Shown: positions 24,910 to 34,183 of the stretch, piece by piece
Numbering within the stretch: position 1 is the stretch's first letter
Layout: every line of letters begins with the position of its first letter
Source: CAMTWB01 sp037441775
GTDB taxonomy: Bacteria > Desulfobacterota > Syntrophia > Syntrophales > CAMTWB01
Assembly (NCBI GenBank): GCA_037441775.1
Contig: JBBIRO010000007.1
Location: forward strand, 68,194 to 132,193
Direction: 5' to 3'
DNA: 64,000 bases
The notes under the pieces: generated by a model
The model's database searches: none
Told to the model about the DNA's origin: nothing
What the model saw: only the letters and a program-made list of their open reading frames with translations
Made by a program: the position numbers and the translations under genes

Positions 24910-26273
24910 GCGAAGTATTCTAGCTTGACCATCAGCAGCTTTTCCACCTGTGCCAAGGCAGAGCGCGGCGTGAAGACTATGACGTGATCTCCTGGAATGA
25001 TCACCGAATTGCCATCAGGTATGATAACTTCGTCTCCGCGCGCAATGGCGCCCACGATTGCGCCTTTGGGGAAATGGATATCCTTGAACGGTTGATTGAT
25101 GATATCCGAGGTTTCCATGGCGATGAATTCAAACGCCTCCATCTTTTCATCACGAAGCTGGGTGGCGGAAATGATTTTCCCCCGGCGGAAAAAATGTAAA
25201 ATCTTGCTGATGGCCGCTCCCCGTGGGTTTATAACCCCATCGATTCCTGCCGCGGTAACCAGAGGAATATAATCCATCCTGCTGATAAGAGAGATTACCT
25301 TTTTTGCTCCCAGCTGTTTGGCCAGAAGCGCCCCCAAAATGTTTGCCTCTTCATCATTGGTGACGGCCATGAAGAAGTCGGTCCCCTGGATGTTTTCCTG
25401 TTTGAGGAGCTCTTGACTGGTGCCATCACCGTGAAGGATGATCGCTTTATCAAGCCGAGAGGCCAAAAACTCGCAGCGTTCCTTGCTTTTTTCAATCACG
25501 CGGGTGGTAATTTCTTTTTTCTCAATCAGTTCAGCCAGCATCAATCCCATGGCGCCGCCACCGGAAATGATAACCCGCCGGGGAGTTCCCGTGTCTTTAC
25601 CGAAAATACCGAGGACCTTCCTGACGGCGCTGGTTTCTGTGGCAATAAATATGTAATCATGGGGAAAAATCAGCGATTCACCGGAGGGGACTATCAGTTC
25701 ATTATTGCGAATGATCGAGGAGATGAGAACCTTAACATCCCGGTATTCCTGCCTTAACTCCCAGATCTTTTTTCCTGAATGAGCGTACTTTTCGTCGATC
25801 GAAAACCCCAGCAATTTGATCTTGTCCTCGGCAAAAGAGAATATTTCGGACGCCCCCGGATATTCGATGAGGCCCATCACATTTTTGGCGGCCTCCAGTT
25901 CGGGGTTGATGCACAGATCGATATTGAGGTGATTTTTATCTAACAGCAGGGCATTGCTGGACAGCTCAGGGTTGCGGATTCGGGCGATTCGTAGTGGAAT
26001 CTGGGACTGGGTCGAGGCTAAAAGACAGGCAATCATGTTGGTTTCATCGCTGTCGGTGAGCGCAACGACCATGTCGGCGCGATTCAGCCTGGCCTTACGC
26101 AATATTTCCGTGCTGCTTCCGCTGCCGTGGATGGTCTGTACGTCCAGGCTGTCAGAGATGTTGCTGAGCCGCTGCTCATCTCTATCGATGACCACCACAT
26201 CCTTGCCTTCCAGGGAAAGCGTCTGGGCGATATGAAATCCTATTTCTCCGGCGCCGATAATTATAATTCTCAT
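24906..26273 (-). CDS. trkA: Trk potassium uptake regulatory subunit
   Basis: Peripheral cytoplasmic subunit that gates TrkH. Two tandem RCK units are visible: MRIIIIGAGEIGFHIAQTLS at the N-terminus with VVIDRDEQRL, and a second Rossmann repeat beginning RRVIISGGGAMGLMLAELIE, each followed by an RCK-C lobe. 455 residues, complete. Immediately upstream of trkH. Confidence 0.95.
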   Translation of the reverse strand: MRIIIIGAGEIGFHIAQTLSLEGKDVVVIDRDEQRLSNISDSLDVQTIHGSGSSTEILRKARLNRADMVVALTDSDETNMIACLLASTQSQIPLRIARIRNPELSSNALLLDKNHLNIDLCINPELEAAKNVMGLIEYPGASEIFSFAEDKIKLLGFSIDEKYAHSGKKIWELRQEYRDVKVLISSIIRNNELIVPSGESLIFPHDYIFIATETSAVRKVLGIFGKDTGTPRRVIISGGGAMGLMLAELIEKKEITTRVIEKSKERCEFLASRLDKAIILHGDGTSQELLKQENIQGTDFFMAVTNDEEANILGALLAKQLGAKKVISLISRMDYIPLVTAAGIDGVINPRGAAISKILHFFRRGKIISATQLRDEKMEAFEFIAMETSDIINQPFKDIHFPKGAIVGAIARGDEVIIPDGNSVIIPGDHVIVFTPRSALAQVEKLLMVKLEYFA

Positions 26274-26294
26274 GCCTACGTATGCTCCGTGACG

Positions 26295-26864
26295 TTATTG
26301 AGATCCAGTGCCTTGCACAAGACTAACATGGAGTTCTTCCCCAATGTTATGGTTTTGCTGGAAGCGATGCACCCCCAAAACGGCCTCATCCAGAAAGGCC
26401 TGATTGATAACAAGGGAAGGAATATCCCCGCGGGAGGCCTCCGGGGCGGACATTGTTTCAAAACAGCCCGTCAAAAGGGCTTCCGTTATCGCCGCCACAT
26501 CCAGGCGGGCGCGCGCGGAGGCGGGAATATCAAGGGTAAAATCAGTTCGGAACATTTTCAACATGATGCGGGCCATCTCTCGTCCTGCCTCATAAAAGCG
26601 TTCCTGGGTAGCGGCTCCGCCATCCCCCAACCCATAAATAAGAATAGCCTCCGCGGTTATCCGCTCGGGCTTAAACAAAATACAGGCCTCCCGAAATCCA
26701 CCGCTGATCCGCCCGCTGATAATTTCCCGGGAAATCAGACCGTTAAGCCGCCAGTCAATCAAGCCGGCGGCGCCCCGCGGCGGCCTTTCATCGGAAAAAA
26801 GGCCCAGCGCCAAATTGCGGGCCGCAACCCTATCTACTGGAATTGTTGAGATTGTTATCTTCAT
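26295..26864 (-). CDS. Stand-alone M17 leucyl-aminopeptidase N-terminal (macro-like) domain protein
   Basis: The 189-residue product resembles only the N-terminal domain of cytosol aminopeptidases (peptidase M17), with EAILIYGLGDG matching the family's LLVGLG block and an ERFYEAGREMARIM helix. The metal-binding catalytic domain (NTDAEGR and similar) is absent, and the frame ends properly, so it is not simply cut. In M17 enzymes this domain mediates hexamer assembly; as a single domain its role is unknown, perhaps ligand or nucleotide binding. The start at 26864 lies inside the end of nusB (35-base overlap). Possibly cotranscribed with nusB and trkA. Confidence 0.6.
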   Translation of the reverse strand: MKITISTIPVDRVAARNLALGLFSDERPPRGAAGLIDWRLNGLISREIISGRISGGFREACILFKPERITAEAILIYGLGDGGAATQERFYEAGREMARIMLKMFRTDFTLDIPASARARLDVAAITEALLTGCFETMSAPEASRGDIPSLVINQAFLDEAVLGVHRFQQNHNIGEELHVSLVQGTGSQ

Positions 26865-27273
26865 GATCCGAGCGCAGCCGCAAATATACGGCATCCAGAA
26901 TCCCGTTTATAAATGAACTGGAATTTTCTGAGCCATAAAGTTTTCCCAGGTCAATCGCCTCATTTATGGCGACTTTGGGAGGAATATCCGGACAGAAATA
27001 GAGTTCGTAAACGGCCATACGCAGGATAGTCCGGTCCACTCGTGGCATTCGATGGAGCGCCCAGTTCTCCGAGCAGCCGGCAATAGTGGCGTCAATCCGG
27101 TTCTGTTGCTCCCAGGCGCCGATGATCAACTGCGAGGAAAACTCCCGTGATTTCGTGGAGGCCTCAAAGTTATTCCAGAACAATTCTATCGCGCCTGTCG
27201 GATCGCTTTTCAGCACGTCCAACGCATAGAGCACCTGCAATGCGACCTCTCTGGCCTGTCTTCGTTGCTGCAT
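26830..27273 (-). CDS. nusB: Transcription antitermination factor NusB
   Basis: RNA-binding partner of NusE/S10 in rRNA antitermination. The 147-residue all-helical protein shows RRQAREVALQVLYALDV at the N-terminus and the family block TILRMAVYELYFCPDIPPKV, INEAIDLGKLYGSENSSSFI, NGILDAV. The last 15 residues (after LRLRSD) are an unusual acidic/Asn-rich tail. The start is the ATG at 27273. ribH is the usual upstream neighbour, here separated by a dispersed repeat. Confidence 0.95.
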   Translation of the reverse strand: MQQRRQAREVALQVLYALDVLKSDPTGAIELFWNNFEASTKSREFSSQLIIGAWEQQNRIDATIAGCSENWALHRMPRVDRTILRMAVYELYFCPDIPPKVAINEAIDLGKLYGSENSSSFINGILDAVYLRLRSDHEDNNLNNSSR

Positions 27274-27295
27274 CAAAAGCTGCCCGTCATCATTA

Positions 27296-27458
27296 ACGAC
27301 TTCGTAAAAAGTCCGGATGCTTACGTTGCGCTAAATCCATCGTCACTGCTGCGTAGGTAAAGTACGCCTCATTCATTACGGATTTGAGCGCCCCGTCTCA
27401 AGACCTTTTTGCAAAGCCGTCCTAAATTCATAGTTTTTACGACATTTTACGAGGTCGC
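27296..27458. repeat. Dispersed repeat, MITE-like copy between ribH and nusB
   Basis: Left end ACGACTTCGTAAAAAGTC at 27296-27313 and right end GACATTTTACGAGGTCGC at 27441-27458 are imperfect inverted repeats. The interior includes AGGTAAAGTACGCCTCATT, which is also present in reverse orientation at about 40182-40200. The copy splits the usual ribH-nusB pair. Confidence 0.65.
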
Positions 27459-27499
27459 CATTATCCCGCATAAAAAATTACTAAGCACCCCGTCGCCGC

Positions 27500-27967
27500 T
27501 CAGGCAATCTTCCGGAATAGATCAACCATTTCGATCGCCGACATTGCGGCATCCCAGCCCTTGTTGCCGGCCTTGGTGCCGGCCCGCTCGATGGCCTGTT
27601 CGATATTGTCAGTGGTCAGGACTCCAAAGGCAATCGGAACGCCCGTATCCATTGCCGCCGCGGCTATCCCCTTGGTGACTTCGGCGCTGATATAGTCGAA
27701 ATGCGGCGTGGCTCCCCGGATCAATGCGCCGACACAAATTATTGCGTCGAAGCGTCCGCCCTTGGCCAACTTTTGAGCTACCAGCGGCAGCTCGAAGGCG
27801 CCGGGAGTTTTAAATATCTGAATGTCTTTTTCGTCCGCGCCGGCCCGCAAGAGGGCATCCAATGCCCCTTCGGTTAGCCTTGCGGTAATAAAATCGTTGA
27901 AGCGACTGGCCACAACGGCAAATCGCATCCCCTGGGCATTAATGTTACCTTCCTTAATTTGCGGCAT
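27500..27967 (-). CDS. ribH: 6,7-dimethyl-8-ribityllumazine synthase
   Basis: Joins 5-amino-6-ribitylamino-uracil and 3,4-dihydroxy-2-butanone 4-phosphate to form lumazine. The 155-residue length and the active-site block VGALIRGATPHFDYIS are typical, as is the GTKAGNKGWDAAMSAIEM end. Third gene of the ribE-ribBA-ribH set. Confidence 0.97.
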   Translation of the reverse strand: MPQIKEGNINAQGMRFAVVASRFNDFITARLTEGALDALLRAGADEKDIQIFKTPGAFELPLVAQKLAKGGRFDAIICVGALIRGATPHFDYISAEVTKGIAAAAMDTGVPIAFGVLTTDNIEQAIERAGTKAGNKGWDAAMSAIEMVDLFRKIA

Positions 27968-28009
27968 ATGACTACTCCCTGGGTTAAGAGGGGATGAACC
28001 CCCTCGGAC

Positions 28010-29212
28010 TCAAATCTGCAAAAGATGACCCATCTTGGTCTTTTTTGTCCTCAGGTAATCTATGTTGTTTCCCCCCGGGGTTATCTCGATGGGGACCCTC
28101 TCCACAATGCTTATCCCGTATCCCTCCAGCGCCACCAGCTTTTTGGGATTGTTTGTCAAGAGCCGCATTTTTTTTACCCCTAGATCGACCAGTATCTGCG
28201 CCCCTATTCCATAATCCCGCAAATCGGCCTTTAATCCCAGCATCAAATTGGCCTCGACGGTGTCTTTACCCTGCTCCTGCAGGGCGTAAGCGCGGATCTT
28301 GTTGATCAGGCCTATCCCTCTTCCCTCCTGATGCATGTAAACGATGACCCCCTTCCCTTCCTGGCCCACCATCTCCATGGCTTTTTTAATCTGGTCGCCG
28401 CAGTCGCACCGCTCCGAACCAAAAACGTCACCGGTGAGGCATTCGGAATGGACCCGCACCAGCACTTCATCATCCGGCCCGATATCCCCCTTGACCAGGG
28501 CCACATGCTTCATGTCGTCCACTTCATTTTCGTAAACCATAATATTGAATTCACCGCCGAAACGGCTGGGGATAACCGCCTGGGCCGCCCGTTTTATCAG
28601 TGATTCATGCTGCAAACGGAAATCAACCAGATCGGCAATGGTGGCGATTTTCAACTGATGCTCCCGGGCGAATATCTCCAGATCCGGCATCCGGGCCATG
28701 GTGCCGTCATCTTTCATGATTTCGCAGATGACCCCGGCCGGTTCCAGTCCCGCCAGCCGCGCCAGATCTACAGAGCCTTCGGTCTGGCCGGTCCTGACCA
28801 AGACCCCCCCCTTGCGGGCGCGAATGGGAAATACATGGCCGGGGCTGACCAGGTCTTCCGGTTTCGCTCCGGGGGCAACGGCTGCTTTGATGGTCGTGGC
28901 CCGGTCTGCTGATGAGATGCCGGTGGTTACCCCTCTTTTGGCCTCAATGGAGACCGTGAACGCCGTTCCGAAAGGAGAGCGATTATCCTGAACCATGGGC
29001 CGCAGACCCAGCCTGTCCGCCGCTTCCTCGTTTAACGTAAGACAGATTAAACCCCGGCCATAGCGAGCCATGAAGTTGACCGCCTCCGGGGTAACGAATT
29101 GAGCGGCCATACAAAGGTCGCCCTCGTTTTCCCGATCCTCATCATCAACCAGGATAATCATTTTCCCCTGTTTTATATCATCTATAACTTCCTTGATGGG
29201 GCTTGAGCCCAT
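28010..29212 (-). CDS. ribBA: Bifunctional 3,4-dihydroxy-2-butanone 4-phosphate synthase / GTP cyclohydrolase II
   Basis: Two entry enzymes of riboflavin synthesis fused in one 400-residue chain. The N-terminal DHBP synthase domain has DDEDRENEGDL; the C-terminal GTP cyclohydrolase II domain has the zinc ligands in ECLTGDVFGSERCDCGDQ and the HQEGRGIGL motif. The start is ATG 29212 with GAGGAG seven bases upstream, four bases after the ribE stop. Confidence 0.97.
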   Translation of the reverse strand: MGSSPIKEVIDDIKQGKMIILVDDEDRENEGDLCMAAQFVTPEAVNFMARYGRGLICLTLNEEAADRLGLRPMVQDNRSPFGTAFTVSIEAKRGVTTGISSADRATTIKAAVAPGAKPEDLVSPGHVFPIRARKGGVLVRTGQTEGSVDLARLAGLEPAGVICEIMKDDGTMARMPDLEIFAREHQLKIATIADLVDFRLQHESLIKRAAQAVIPSRFGGEFNIMVYENEVDDMKHVALVKGDIGPDDEVLVRVHSECLTGDVFGSERCDCGDQIKKAMEMVGQEGKGVIVYMHQEGRGIGLINKIRAYALQEQGKDTVEANLMLGLKADLRDYGIGAQILVDLGVKKMRLLTNNPKKLVALEGYGISIVERVPIEITPGGNNIDYLRTKKTKMGHLLQI

Positions 29213-29216
29213 ATTG

Positions 29217-29864
29217 CTACTCCTCTGTCCTTCGATTCCCCGGAAATAATTCTTCCAGTTGCTTATGGCTGGGCAGGCTGTTGCCCAGCAGTTTCTCAAC
29301 GTATTTTCCTATTATATCCATCTCCAGATTTACCAGGGCGCCGACATTTTTTGTCCCCAGCGTGGTAGTCCGGGCGGTGTGCGGGATGATGTTAACATAA
29401 AAGCTGCTACCACGGCATTCATTAATCGTAAGACTCGCGCCGTCGATGGTTATCGAGCCCTTGTCCACTATAAGGCGGCCCAGATTTGCGGGGACTTCAC
29501 AGCCTAAAATTATGCCGCCGCTTCTCTCTTTCCGCTCTCTGATCTTACCTAGGCCGTCCACATGACCCAAAACCAGATGGCCGCCGAGAAAATCGCCCAC
29601 CCGCAGGGCCTTCTCCAGATTTACCCGGTCGCCGGGCGAAAGGAGCTTCAGGTTTGTCCGGGAGATGGTTTCGGCGGATACATCCGCCGTGAAAACCTGG
29701 TTTCCCTTTCCGGTGACCGTAAGGCAGGCGCCGTTAACCGCCAGGCTGTCGCCGATTGCAACATCGCTTAAGTCCAGTGCGGTCTTAACCTCCAGGCGGG
29801 AGTCCGCACCCCGGCGGTTAACTGCTTTAATCGTTCCCTGATCCCTGACTATGCCCGTAAACAT
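29217..29864 (-). CDS. ribE: Riboflavin synthase alpha subunit
   Basis: Dismutates two lumazines to riboflavin. The 215-residue protein begins MFTGIVRDQGTIKAV and has the two internal lumazine-binding repeats, each with a VNGACLTV or IDGASLTI block. Encoded directly upstream of ribBA; no FMN riboswitch is visible upstream in the 18-base gap to nrdR. Confidence 0.97.
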   Translation of the reverse strand: MFTGIVRDQGTIKAVNRRGADSRLEVKTALDLSDVAIGDSLAVNGACLTVTGKGNQVFTADVSAETISRTNLKLLSPGDRVNLEKALRVGDFLGGHLVLGHVDGLGKIRERKERSGGIILGCEVPANLGRLIVDKGSITIDGASLTINECRGSSFYVNIIPHTARTTTLGTKNVGALVNLEMDIIGKYVEKLLGNSLPSHKQLEELFPGNRRTEE

Positions 29865-29882
29865 TATAACTCCTCAGGGAAT

Positions 29883-30338
29883 TTACTTCTCCTGAATCAG
29901 CGCCTTGATTTCATCGAGAAATTCATTTACGTCCCTGAAATCGCGATATACCGAGGCAAACCGAACATAGGCGACGGCGTCTAGTTTGCGCAGCTCATCC
30001 ATAACCTTTTCCCCGATTACGGTTGAGGGAACCTCCCGGGCCGGATATTCCTGGCAAGCCTTCTCCACGTTGTCGGTGCAATTCTCGATCGCCTCAATCC
30101 CGATAGGTCTCTTTTCGCAGGCCTTTTTCACGCCCGTTATGAGTTTGGTGCGATCGAATGACTCCCGGCGGCCATCCTTCTTGATCACCATCGGCAGGAT
30201 TTCTTCGACAAATTCGTGGGTGGTGAAACGTTTCCCGCAGGCCAGGCATTCCCTTCTCCGCCTAATGGCGCTATTGTCCTTATTCAGCCGGGAATCTATA
30301 ACCCGGTTATCGCCATGGGCGCAGAAGGGACATTTCAT
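29883..30338 (-). CDS. nrdR: Transcriptional repressor NrdR
   Basis: Represses ribonucleotide reductase genes in response to dATP/ATP. The N-terminal zinc ribbon is MKCPFCAHGDNRVIDSR followed by CLACGKRFTTHE, and an ATP-cone follows from about residue 46 (VIKKDGRRESFDRTKLITGV). 151 residues, complete. Its start overlaps the dCMP deaminase stop by four bases, a logical pairing of nucleotide-metabolism genes. Confidence 0.97.
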   Translation of the reverse strand: MKCPFCAHGDNRVIDSRLNKDNSAIRRRRECLACGKRFTTHEFVEEILPMVIKKDGRRESFDRTKLITGVKKACEKRPIGIEAIENCTDNVEKACQEYPAREVPSTVIGEKVMDELRKLDAVAYVRFASVYRDFRDVNEFLDEIKALIQEK

Positions 30339-30820
30339 AGTTGCGACACCTCGATGGCGCCTTCGGCCAGAATGTCTTTGGCCAGACTGTCCATGTAGCC
30401 CTCATTGAATATGATTTCGACAATGCCGGCGTTGATCAGCATTTTGGCGCAGATGATACAAGGATGATTGGTGCAGAAAAGGATGGCCCCCTTGACGCTA
30501 ACCCCATGCAATGCCGCTTGAATAATGGCGTTTTGTTCGGCGTGGAGTCCCCAGCATAGCTCATGCCTTTCGCCGGAAGGAATATTCATCTCATCTCTCA
30601 GGCAACCCCGATCGAGACAGTGCTGCAAGCCGGTGGGGGCACCGTTGTAACCGGTGGCCAGGATGCGCTTTTCCCGGACCAGCACTGCACCCACCGCCCG
30701 GCGCCGACAGGTGCTGCGCCTGGCCACCAGTTGGGCGATATCCATAAAGTACTCCGCCCAGTGAGGGCGAGGATTCGCTTTTGCTGAAGCAGATCCGAAT
30801 ATTTCTATTTCTTTGCTCAT
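30335..30820 (-). CDS. Deoxycytidylate (dCMP) deaminase family protein
   Basis: Zinc-dependent deaminase turning dCMP to dUMP for thymidylate synthesis. The catalytic HAEQNAI and the zinc-binding PCIICAKML are both present, with RRRAVGAVLVREKRILATGY upstream as in ComEB/dCMP deaminases. 161 residues. Between glyA and nrdR, consistent with one-carbon and nucleotide metabolism. Confidence 0.93.
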   Translation of the reverse strand: MSKEIEIFGSASAKANPRPHWAEYFMDIAQLVARRSTCRRRAVGAVLVREKRILATGYNGAPTGLQHCLDRGCLRDEMNIPSGERHELCWGLHAEQNAIIQAALHGVSVKGAILFCTNHPCIICAKMLINAGIVEIIFNEGYMDSLAKDILAEGAIEVSQL

Positions 30821-30840
30821 TTTTATTCTATCGGCCGAAA

Positions 30841-32154
30841 TTATCCGCCCGCGCTTGCCGCCAGTTCCGCGGTTTCTTTAGCGCCGGCCGGTGACAATCC
30901 TGTGCGACCGGACAGGCGTTGCGGGTAGAGGGGAAACCGCTCGCAAAGCCTAGAAACCTCTTGTCTGACCTCTTTAATCTTTTCGAGATTGGCCGCGTTT
31001 TTCAGTATTATCGCCACCAGGTCAGCGATGATCCGCATTTCCTGTTCCCTCATTCCCCTGGTGGTAACAGCCGGGGTGCCCAGTCTGATGCCACTGGTTA
31101 GCTGGGGAGTCAGCGGGTCATAGGGGATGCTGTTTCTGTTGGCGGTTATTCCGGCCTTGTCGAGGGCCTCCTGGGCGGATCGGCCGTTAATGCCGCAAGA
31201 AGTCAAGTCGATCAGGATCAGATGATTGTCGGTTCCGCCGGATACCAGCCGGAATCCGGCGGCCGCTAACGCCTCGCCCAGCGCCCGGGCGTTTTTAAGG
31301 ATCTGTGATTGGTATTGCCGAAAGGCGTCCGTGCTGGCCTCTTTGAAGGCCACCGCCTTGGCGGCGATGATATGCATTAGCGGCCCCCCCTGCATTCCCG
31401 GAAACACCCTGCTGTCCAGGAGCTTGCCGAACTTCTGCTGGCACATGACCAAGCCTCCCCGTGGACCCCGCAGAGTTTTATGGGTGGTGGAGGTGACAAA
31501 CTCGCATACCCCAACCGGAGAGGGATGAAGACCCGCTGCCACCAGGCCGATAATGTGGGCGATATCGGCCATGATCATCGCTCCGTAGCGGTCGGCAATT
31601 TCCCTGAAGCAGCCAAAATCAATGATTCGCGGATAGGAACTGGCGCCGACCACGATCAGTTTCGGGCGATGGCGCCTGGCCATATCCTCGACTTCATTGA
31701 AATCAATCTGTTCCGTTTGCCGATTTACGCCATAAAAGACACTCTGGTAGAGTTTTCCCGAAAAGCTCGCCGGGCTACCGTGGGAGAGGTGACCGCCGTG
31801 GGTAAGGTTCATCCCTAAAATGGTATCCCCCTGGTTGAGCAGGGTAAAGTAAACCGCCATGTTGGCCTGTACGCCGGAATGGGGCTGAACATTTACATGT
31901 TCCGCACCAAAGATTTCCTTGCAGCGTTCAATCGCCAGCGATTCAACAATATCAACAAATTCACAACCGCCGTAGTAACGGGCTTGCGGATAACCCTCGG
32001 CATATTTATTGGTCATGACGCTTCCCTGGGCTTCCAGCACGGCTTCGCTGACGAAGTTTTCTGAGGCGATTAGCTCGAGCTTTTCCGCCTGACGCTTTGT
32101 TTCTTTTATAATTGCCCAGGCAACTTCGGGATCGCTATTCATAAGGTGGGACAT
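30841..32154 (-). CDS. glyA: Serine hydroxymethyltransferase
   Basis: PLP enzyme interconverting serine and glycine with tetrahydrofolate. The PLP lysine is in VTSTTHKTLRGPRGG. The N-terminus (ELIASENFVSEAVLEAQGS, TNKYAEGYPQARYYGG) is typical. 437 residues, about 20 longer than E. coli because of a C-terminal extension ending KETAELAASAGG. The start overlaps the end of rpiB by 16 bases. Confidence 0.97.
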   Translation of the reverse strand: MSHLMNSDPEVAWAIIKETKRQAEKLELIASENFVSEAVLEAQGSVMTNKYAEGYPQARYYGGCEFVDIVESLAIERCKEIFGAEHVNVQPHSGVQANMAVYFTLLNQGDTILGMNLTHGGHLSHGSPASFSGKLYQSVFYGVNRQTEQIDFNEVEDMARRHRPKLIVVGASSYPRIIDFGCFREIADRYGAMIMADIAHIIGLVAAGLHPSPVGVCEFVTSTTHKTLRGPRGGLVMCQQKFGKLLDSRVFPGMQGGPLMHIIAAKAVAFKEASTDAFRQYQSQILKNARALGEALAAAGFRLVSGGTDNHLILIDLTSCGINGRSAQEALDKAGITANRNSIPYDPLTPQLTSGIRLGTPAVTTRGMREQEMRIIADLVAIILKNAANLEKIKEVRQEVSRLCERFPLYPQRLSGRTGLSPAGAKETAELAASAGG

Positions 32155-32642
32155 TGGCGCTCCTTGCTTTCAACTCTTTGTGTTAACTGGCCGAGCTGTT
32201 TTTCTATTTGTGTAATCTTATCCAGCCGGCGGGCGTGGCGGCCGGACTCAAACGGAGTGTCCAACCAGACGCTAGTTATCTTAAGGGCTGTTTTATCAAT
32301 AGTCATCTTCCCGGCCAAAACCAGGATGTTCGTATCGTTGTGTAATCGGCTCATCAGGGCGGTTTCTTCATCCCGGGCGAGCACAGCCCGGACGCCGGGG
32401 AATCTGTTGGCCACAATAGACATCCCCACCCCGGAGGCGCAGATAAGAATGCCGCGGCTGAATTCGCCCCTTGAGACAGCGGTGGCCACTGGCGCGCCAA
32501 AGTCCGGATAATCTACTGACGCATCCCCGTGGGTGCCGACATCGATCACTTCGAACCCGTTTTCTTCCAAATGCCGCTTTATTCTTTCCTTCAGAGCAAA
32601 CCCGGCGTGATCCGCCCCGATGATGATCCTTGGCGCCTCCAT
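32139..32642 (-). CDS. rpiB: Ribose-5-phosphate isomerase B
   Basis: Interconverts ribose 5-phosphate and ribulose 5-phosphate. The N-terminal IGADHAGFALKERIKRHLEE and the active-site cysteine in ICASGVGMSIVANRFPGVRA are clear. 167 residues, a little longer than usual at the C-terminus. Adjacent to glyA, a frequent pairing. Confidence 0.95.
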   Translation of the reverse strand: MEAPRIIIGADHAGFALKERIKRHLEENGFEVIDVGTHGDASVDYPDFGAPVATAVSRGEFSRGILICASGVGMSIVANRFPGVRAVLARDEETALMSRLHNDTNILVLAGKMTIDKTALKITSVWLDTPFESGRHARRLDKITQIEKQLGQLTQRVESKERQCPTL

Positions 32643-32645
32643 ATC

Positions 32646-33887
32646 TTAACCTTCAAATTTTCTGAAAACCAAAACCGCATTAGCCCCGCCAAAACCGAAA
32701 CTGTTGGACATGGCGGTCCGGATTGCAGCTTTGCGGGCTAGGTGAGGCACATAATCCAGATCGCACAGCGGATCCGGATTATCAAGGTTAATAGTGGCTG
32801 GAATAAGACCCTCGTAAATTGCCTTTGCCGCAAATATCGCCTCGACTGCTCCTGTAGCTCCCAGCATATGACCGGTCATTGATTTGGTCGATGATACGGA
32901 AAGATTTCGGGCATGCTCGGCAAATATGGTCTTAATGGCCTCCGTTTCGTAGGCATCATTAATCTCGGTGGAGGTGCCGTGGGCATTGATATATTCCATC
33001 TCTTCGGGTTCCATGCCCGCATCCTTGAGCGCCAGCCTCATGCAATGGGCGGCGCCGGCATGGCCGGGGGGTGGCGCCGCCATGTGATAGGCGTCGCTGG
33101 TAGTTGCATAACCGGCAAGCTCGGCGTAAATCCTGGCCCCCCGGTCGAGGGCCCGGCTGAACTCTTCTAATATGACGATGCCGGCGCCTTCGCTGATGAC
33201 AAAACCGTCCCTTTTCAAGTCAAAAGGCCGGCTGGCCTTCTCAGGCTGGTCGTTTAAAGTCGAGATTGCGCGCATGGCATTAAATCCGGCCACGCTCAAA
33301 GAGCAGATTGCCGCTTCGGCGCCGCCGGTAATCATCGCATCGGCATCGCCCCGCGAGATAACTCTTGCTGCCTCGCCGATGGCATTGGTGCCGGCTGCGC
33401 ATGCCGTGACCGTGCAGTTAATGGGCCCCTTGGCGCCGTGTTTTATGGACACCTGACCGGCTGCCAGGTTACAAAGAGATCCGGGAATGGTAAAGGGGGA
33501 CATCTTATCGGGGCCACCCTGACTAACGGCCAGTTTTGCCCGTTCCATCGTGGCCAGCCCCCCGATGGCCGATCCAATGATAACGCCGGTGCGCTCGGCG
33601 TTTCGGTCATTGATGATCAAACCGGCGTCTTCCACGGCCATAGCCGCCGCGGCCAGGGCGTAGATAATAAAATCGTCATAACGGCGGAGCTCTTTTCTGT
33701 GAATGAAAAGCAGGGGGTCAAAACCCTTGAGCTCGCCGGCGATTCTTGTCTCATAGGAACTGCAGTCAAACTTGGTGATGATACCAATCCCCGAGCGGCC
33801 GGCCGCAATTCCCTGCCAGGTCTCCTCCAGCGAATTTCCCAAAGGCGTCACCGCGCCCAGGCCGGTAATAACAACCCGTCTTTTCAC
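32646..33887 (-). CDS. fabF: Beta-ketoacyl-ACP synthase II
   Basis: Chain-elongating condensing enzyme of fatty acid synthesis. The catalytic triad is visible: Cys in VTACAAGTNAIG, His in NAHGTSTEINDAYE, His in SMTGHMLGATGAVE. 413 residues, complete. It follows acpP after 22 bases in the usual fab order. Confidence 0.97.
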   Translation of the reverse strand: MKRRVVITGLGAVTPLGNSLEETWQGIAAGRSGIGIITKFDCSSYETRIAGELKGFDPLLFIHRKELRRYDDFIIYALAAAAMAVEDAGLIINDRNAERTGVIIGSAIGGLATMERAKLAVSQGGPDKMSPFTIPGSLCNLAAGQVSIKHGAKGPINCTVTACAAGTNAIGEAARVISRGDADAMITGGAEAAICSLSVAGFNAMRAISTLNDQPEKASRPFDLKRDGFVISEGAGIVILEEFSRALDRGARIYAELAGYATTSDAYHMAAPPPGHAGAAHCMRLALKDAGMEPEEMEYINAHGTSTEINDAYETEAIKTIFAEHARNLSVSSTKSMTGHMLGATGAVEAIFAAKAIYEGLIPATINLDNPDPLCDLDYVPHLARKAAIRTAMSNSFGFGGANAVLVFRKFEG

Positions 33888-33909
33888 TGTGTAACTCCTT
33901 GCCAGCGCC

Positions 33910-34146
33910 TCAGGCGGCTTTCTTTCTTTTGATGAAATCTGTTATGTCCTGGATGGTGCGAATTTTTTCCAGCTCTTCATCGGTTATTTTGATGCCGAAG
34001 TTTTCTTCCAGTTCCATAATCAACTCAACGAGGTCGAGCGAGTCGGCGCCCAAATCTTCGATGAAAGAGGCATCCGGGGTGCATTCCTCCCTGGTCACCT
34101 CCAGTTGTTCCATGATTACTACAATAACCTGTTCCTCTATGGTCAT
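33910..34146 (-). CDS. acpP: Acyl carrier protein
   Basis: Carries growing acyl chains on a phosphopantetheine arm. The attachment serine is in DLGADSLDLVELIMELEE. 78 residues, strongly acidic, four-helix type. Lies between fabG and fabF. Confidence 0.97.
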   Translation of the reverse strand: MTIEEQVIVVIMEQLEVTREECTPDASFIEDLGADSLDLVELIMELEENFGIKITDEELEKIRTIQDITDFIKRKKAA

Positions 34147-34183
34147 ACCATATCCCTCCCCGTAAAATAGTGAACATCTTGCA

